The translations under genes and the position numbers were made by a program. Positions 58,215 to 64,000 of a stretch of 64,000 nucleotides of DNA are shown one piece after another; positions within the stretch are counted from its first letter, which is position 1; every line of letters starts with the position of its first letter. The stretch is from Camillea tinctor (lineage: Eukaryota; Ascomycota; Sordariomycetes; Xylariales; Xylariaceae). The stretch covers positions 744,001 through 808,000 of the forward strand of contig MU394061.1 in the NCBI GenBank assembly GCA_022578605.1, read 5' to 3'. The notes under the pieces are model-generated. The model searched no databases. It saw nothing but the letters and a program-made list of their open reading frames with translations, and was not told the origin of the DNA.

Positions 58215-61200
58215 TTTGAATATATTAGGTTTATATGTCTTGTATGTACAAGGGTTGTTTTTTTTGGTCTTCCTTGGTGTTGAAGTCTGGACGAAGCGGA
58301 AAAGACGCTCGACTTTGTTATTAGAAACGAATGACTGTGTCGGTGGTATTAATTATTATTATGGGTGGTGGTGGTGGTTGGTAAGGAAGAAGAGAGAAAA
58401 AAAGGGTGGCTTCAGAATGCAGGAACAGCACATCTTTATAATTCTGACTCGACTGGCTTAACTGGGTTTTCTGGTAACACGACCATCAGGCCGTCGTATG
58501 CTGAGCACGCAAGGTGACATGGAAAACACAACAACATACAATGTAACCCTGGGGTGGGAATAGCCCTAAGCTGGTCTGGGGTGGCAGGTGGTTGAAATTA
58601 CCAGAGCCATAGAAATACGAAAGTCATTACTCAAAACGATAGAATACGAATGGCGGGCCAATAGCAGGCCCGCGCATGTCAATTGTCTCTTTTGGGGCAT
58701 GACTTTCAATCGACTATCCCGACTTGACAGCCATGCAGACGGGCCGGGCTCCCTATAACGACTTATAGAGCCCCTGATTGGATGAGAGTGGGTCTAGATT
58801 GTCGCGCCATTTACCCTTTGTATCTGCTTATAGCCCATCTAGTAAGATCTCCTTGTGCCACTTGTATTGCCTGTGTTCTCTCCTAAAGCTGTCAAAGTGC
58901 TGTCTTGTTAACGTCTGTGTGGTTGAACATGTCATGTACATACATATATAATCGCCCCTGCAGGACATCAAGACATATAATTCTACGAGACCCATTCCTC
59001 TGGGCCTCTAGAATACTACTACACACAATGCATAGTTTAACTACCTACTTAACCTATCTGCCTACCCTTACAACCGAGGATGGTTATGTACGGTATATTA
59101 TGTAGCTTACGGGCGAACGTCCCAAGTCGTTCCCGTACCTTACATGATCTGCAACGACTAACTCCGAATCCCATCTGTACGCCAAGCCAGGCCATGCTAG
59201 GGGCATCAACAGGGCACCCCGTCCAAAGTTTGAGGGAGAGATAAAAAGACTCTACTATATACCTTGATGATTTATTAATTCAAATCACCGAGGTTTTGGC
59301 ACGCAAGCCGGCGACAAGATGTTCTGGAGCTAGGAAAATTGGCTCTATATACAAGGTGGCTATATATCTTGTCTCGGGTCCATTATGATTTTTCTTTCTT
59401 TCTCGTATACATACCTCCTACCGATTTCGCGTTAGGAGCTTTTAGCGTGCTGGCCTGAGTAGGGAAAAGAAGTAGTTGTAAGGAATCAACAACGATAACA
59501 ACGAGGACAACGGTGACAAGGCCTTTACTAACTCATCATCACGATGATTCTAAGAACCCTCTTCCCTGTCTCTTACACTAACTTCGCCTTGTCTTCACAC
59601 CGCACTCTTCACCGTCTTTATTATAAGTGGATACTTCATTGGAAAAGTCTAACTGAACCGTCGCAGGCGTCGGCCGAGGGCAACTCGTTTATTCCATTGA
59701 ATTGTGGGAACTGATTCTTTTATAGCCTGTATTTATTTTGTATAAGACAGCTAGATCGGGAATCGACATCGCGCACTTATGTAGTATAACCTACACATAC
59801 TGCCAGGTTGGGTACATCCATATACATATATATGGCACATATGGTAATGATTAAACGATTTCCTATTAACAAGAGGTTTCGTTCACATTTCTAAGGTTTT
59901 CTTCTTTTTTTCTTCTTTTCTTCTTTTTATTTTTTTTTTCCTTTTTTAAACTGCTTTTCAATTTCTTTTACGTGCTGTATCGTTTGACTCGCATACTACC
60001 TAGTGGTTGGGGACCGAACTCGGCATTCTCCTGCATGGTACGTGCGGCAGCGGTTGTTGTTGCGCTGCTGCAAGCAAATAAGGCGTGATGGGAACATCAA
60101 AAGTGGAAAGTCGTTTAACAACACACCAAAGGGAAGGGGTCGGAATCTAAGAACAAAAAAAAAAAAGTGTCGCCTTAAGGTTAAAGGAGGGGCAGGTACG
60201 TGCGAGGAGCTGAGACTTGGCGGGAACATAAAGGAACATGCCAAGCTCCAATAAGAATTATTCATTAAAATTAAAAAGTGAGAAAACAATGCAGAAAACG
60301 GCAGGAGGCAGGAATATCATTCCCCATTATTCGAGCTACTCACGTCGGCGTTTCCTGATGCAGGGTTGTTCCTATCTTTATTGGTTTTTTTTTTTTTTTT
60401 TTTTTTTTGTTTTTTTTTGGGTAGGGGGGGGTTTTCCCCCCTTCCTTTTTGTTCTTTTCTTTTCTTATCCAGTTCCATTTTAGGGGATGAAGCCATAAAC
60501 GTGTTAGTTGTTGCACTTGTGGATAGATAGCCAATGGATAGCCAGGAATAGCTCGACATGGCAGGCATGCGCGCACGTATGAATTTAATCGAAACAACAA
60601 AATGGCACGTGATATATAGGCCGACAAGCTACCTAGTGTACACAACATACCTGGCAGCCTAGGTAAAATCTGTATTCTTGTTGTTTACAACTAGGTATGT
60701 GTAGGTGTAGGTGGTAGGGTGGATTATCTAAAGATGGGAGAAGCGTCTAGGTTCTGACCATAAGGTGGGTAGTGTAGATCGATCCCTCTAGCAGATCGAA
60801 CGAACGTGCGATTCAGGTAGCGAAATTTGTATGGATCAACAGCGACATCCTAACACACTATACATCCTACCTTACATACAATACATAAGGTACCGGGCTG
60901 TAGGTGGGTACTTTTTTTTTATTAATTTTTTTTTATTTTTTTTTTATTTTTTTACTTTTGACTAATGTAGACCTTTATGTGAGATATAATAGGCATGCAC
61001 CTTGATCCTCGGTACCCGGCAAAGCAAAACAACTCTCGAGCTTTTTACTATTTTAAGTTAAGTTCCCCCCCATTAAAGTTGGAGGAGCGAACCTAAATAT
61101 GACATAGGGAATGGAAGAGATTTTTGATCTAATGCAATACAACCTAGTAATTTCAATAATTGATTACATAACACAGATTTAGACCTAACTACCTAAACCT

Positions 61201-62852
61201 AGTATCTCACATGCTATAAGTGGTTTGGTCTCTGCTTATGCCACCGATACAAAAGAACTCAATATGTGATATGTGTTGGAAAGGAGTACATAAACAATAA
61301 CGATGATATTATTGAACAATATCCGTTGTAACGTAACAACTAGACTAGGTAGCCGAGCCCCGAAGGGTGAAAATGAAATGAGGTAGGAAAAAAAGGAATC
61401 CAAACCCTCCCACGTAAAAAGGAGGCTCACGTAGCAAAAGGAACAGGGCCATAATACACCAACGCGCTTATAATGTATATAACTCGCCAAAAATCCCAAA
61501 CCACTAATGTTTAGAAAGAAAAAAGCGAGGCGCTATTACCGATTACACATTATCTTATTGTAGGTATGTAGTGTCTCCTCCCTTTCCTCCCCACTCCCCC
61601 TCTTCCCCCCCAGTATATATACGTATATAACATAGTGAGCGGGCTTCTCATAATCTCCGCCGTCGGCTGGGTTGAACGGTCCCAGAGGGAGACGACGAAA
61701 ATCTTACAGGTGATATGTTTACCTACCTACATAGCTACGCTACATGCTTACTTTATCTCCCTTTCCTACTTGTCACAGCTTACTAGCATACGAAGGATGC
61801 ATAAAAGATAAAGGTAGGTAGTAGTAAACTACATATTTGCTGCGTAGTATAATTTCATATATGTATACCTGCCTAGCAACCTCCTTGACCTACCTCTTTT
61901 CTATTTCCCAATTCCAAAAGTATTCACCCTTAGCCCCTGAAAGGATTGCCGCCAGAAGGAACCTTACTTTGCAAGTCTGTGTATCCCCCCCGGTTTTCTT
62001 ATCACGATGGTGTGATGATCTATAAGGCATTTGTGGAAATCATCCACTCTTCGATCTTCTAGGGCGTCTCGCTGAGTCTTAGCACGACCCACACGATCGT
62101 CATAGACCTTCACTATATCTCCACGAACCACACCTCGGAGCACTGTAATTCTGTGATACTGTAGGTCAGATAGATACATTACGGATGATTAGTGCAGAAC
62201 TCGCAATAGTTCGATGGCAGACTTTGTGGTATAAGCATACCTAATAAGTGATCATTGCATTGTCTAGCTTCACTAAGCTTCCGTCCGTCCACATGGGTTG
62301 GCAGGGTAGCAAGCCTGTAGAAAAGCTATCAACGGTGTTCATCAAGACGATACAACCGCTAATTTGCAGATACACATATATGGGAAGGAGCACTGGCACA
62401 GGTCCGAGGGTCAGTCTACTAGTTACTAAGACCAAACATGTACGTGATCAGCATATTAGATGGCATCACTAATACTACACTATGAGTTCGCGGTGCGCGA
62501 AAAATGAGCGGACGAAAATGAATATAGGGCCCTCTAAGTTGCTAGGGCCCTTTCAATATGATACGTGATAGGAGCCGAAAGAATGGGAAGAACAATTATT
62601 AATTCGTGTTACCCACTAATTGCTTTGCAGTCGTATTATCAAATGGATATGCAGCAACAAAGGAGTTATTCCTCTCAGAGAATCCCCAAGATGATCGGGA
62701 TATCTTCTCAACGATGATGAGAATAATCTGGACGCAATTGCCCGTGGTCTCTTTCATCGAAATCCTACACGCATTGGCTAGGACACTCCGATTTCTCGCC
62801 ACATTCAACTCACTCCCGAACGGTCAAGACCCATTCGTGGAAGACTGTGTTA
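58215..62852. other. 4.6-kb gene-poor region
   Basis: AT-rich with poly-T and mixed T/G tracts (59907-59947, 60385-60430, 60910-60955) and many TACCTA words. Protein-like but unsupported short frames exist at 61964..62179 (-) and 62606..62866 (+); I could not build a gene from them. No RNA gene is recognised. Confidence 0.45.
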
Positions 62853-64000
62853 CTATGCATGAATAGCCTCCTGGACCTGTGGATAGACTTGTACCATGGC
62901 TTGATACAGCTCTGGGTGGTTTTGCATCAAGACCTGAGGCTCCCAAGCAGTGGCCACAAAAATTGTATCAATTCCACTGTTGATAGGGGATGTGAAGATA
63001 TTGCAGATTTGTAATCCAATGAGGAATGCAAATGCAACGATAACTAATTCATTCATTTTAGCAGTGTCCCAGGATACCAAAGCTACCAAGCTGTGGAATT
63101 TTGCGAGGAACTTACTCGGAGTATAACCGCCGTCCGAGTTATACGCTGGGCGCGTGAATAGCTAGCAATCACCAACTCAGTATCGATTCGACTACCTTAA
63201 CTCTTGTGCAGGGCATCGAAAGGGCTCTACTTACCACATATAGGTACGACAGTAAAGCACAAGCATAGCCAACAAACGTACCACCAAAGCCAAGCACCGG
63301 ACCGATCAAGCATTCATTGATCAGAGCATCGATACCGCGTTGCTTGATCATGCTACACACCATTAGCCGGAGTGAACACCACACAGACATTCGCCGATAC
63401 ATACGTCCAGGTATCTTTAGCCGCAGGAATATAAGCTTTCCCATAAAGCGCAATGTAAGAGAAGGCATAGCGGTTGAGGAACTCGGCGGCCCATTCAAGG
63501 AAGCCAATAAGGCAACCCAGTATGCAAAACATAATGCTGCCGAGAACATTGCCCTCTGCTGCCTCTTGTTGCTGCGCTACTGAGCAGATTTGCCTCAGGA
63601 AGTTGATAATGGCAACTAGAAGCGATCCAAGAGATATCGATCCGAAGGAGTAGGTCAAGCTTCTGCGCAGGGCTCCTCGTGTAGCACCCTTGGGGAAATT
63701 ATGGGAGTGGAAATACCAGCAGCCATAAACACCTGAGATGGTTGCGTGAATAGTATTCTTGAGCCACTCGCTAAACCAGTACATGGCAAAGGTAACGAAT
63801 ACAAGCAAGCCGATGACCTTTGCATTGCTACAGCCACCTGCCCCTTCGGAACAAGCCGCGCTATTGGGAGAATACTTAGCATAGATGGCCACCAGTGTGA
63901 CCGAATACCATGCTGCAAAAGCGACGCCGACTAAGCCACCAATTGCGCTGACTGTATAGACATGGCCATAGTTCTTCGAAACTTGCACAGCTGTCTTAAG
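62853..64000 (-). CDS. Pns1/CTL choline-transporter-like protein, C-terminal part (runs off right edge)
   Basis: The 3' part of a polytopic membrane protein of the CTL/SLC44 family (yeast Pns1). Visible exons: 64000..63405 (open at the edge), 63352..63235, 63161..63116 and 63043..62853, coding the last 316 residues. Recognisable blocks are YGHVYTVSAIGGLVGVAFAA, FVTFAMYWFSEWLKNTIHAT, ISGVYGCWYF, the conserved RRSLTYSFGSISLGSLLVA, GRID-like RGIDALINECLIGPVL, and the family signature near the end, VAFAFLIGLQICNIFTSPIN, followed by SGIDTIFVATAWEP. Three small introns (52, 73 and 72 bp) are all in frame. Several membrane helices are evident. Its N-terminus lies beyond the window. Transport of choline itself is established for some animal members, not for the fungal ones. 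Confidence 0.92.

Noticed and set aside
57528..58283. 251-codon plus-strand frame rich in Gly and Arg
   Set aside because: It is a compositional shadow of the Ser/Thr/Pro repeats of the GPI protein, which has the signal peptide and GPI signal on the minus strand.

Overview
The window is nuclear DNA of a filamentous ascomycete (Pezizomycotina; Sordariomycetes is my best guess but is not proven). The evidence is short introns of about 40-170 bp with GTRNGT donors and CTAAC/CTGAC-type branch sites, orthologues of fungal housekeeping genes, a HET-domain gene, secreted carbohydrate-active enzymes, a Dal5-type transporter and a mariner-like miniature transposon. Intergenic DNA is AT-rich, full of homopolymer tracts, and dense in the words TACCT/AGGTA and the palindrome ACCTAGGT.

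Left part (1-26 kb), conserved housekeeping block: the 5' end of a UDP-glucose:glycoprotein glucosyltransferase (-), coatomer alpha (+, six exons), proteasome lid subunit Rpn12 (-), a nearly 5 kb gene-poor gap, a Skt5/Chs4-like chitin synthase activator (+) whose farnesylation box lies in a 12-nt last exon, RAD54 (-) whose start codon is split by an intron, a mitochondrial carrier (+) and an Sro7/tomosyn-type exocytosis protein (+).

Middle part (26.9-42 kb), accessory region: a GH3 beta-glucosidase broken by a 463-bp inverted-repeat element, a GH5 endo-mannanase facing it tail to tail, a possible small His-rich secreted protein, a secretory lipase, more than 3 kb without genes, and a decayed HET-domain gene.

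Right part (42-64 kb), mixed: an FSH1-type serine hydrolase convergent with a ten-exon Dal5-like permease, an F-box protein, a Dabb-domain protein, a Ser/Thr-rich protein I cannot name, a decayed Cys-rich reading frame, a GPI-anchored cell-wall protein with tandem PSYP repeats, a gene-poor 4.6 kb, and the 3' part of a Pns1/CTL choline-transporter-like gene running off the right edge.

Working together: UGGT, coatomer and Sro7 belong to ER quality control, Golgi retrieval and exocytosis. Skt5 and the GPI protein concern the cell wall. GH3, GH5 and the lipase are secreted degradative enzymes. I found no rRNA, tRNA, CRISPR array or clear biosynthetic cluster, and no wholly new system. The most unusual items are the transposon-interrupted glucosidase, the split start codon of RAD54, the CaaX micro-exon, and a 252-codon open extension in front of Rpn12.
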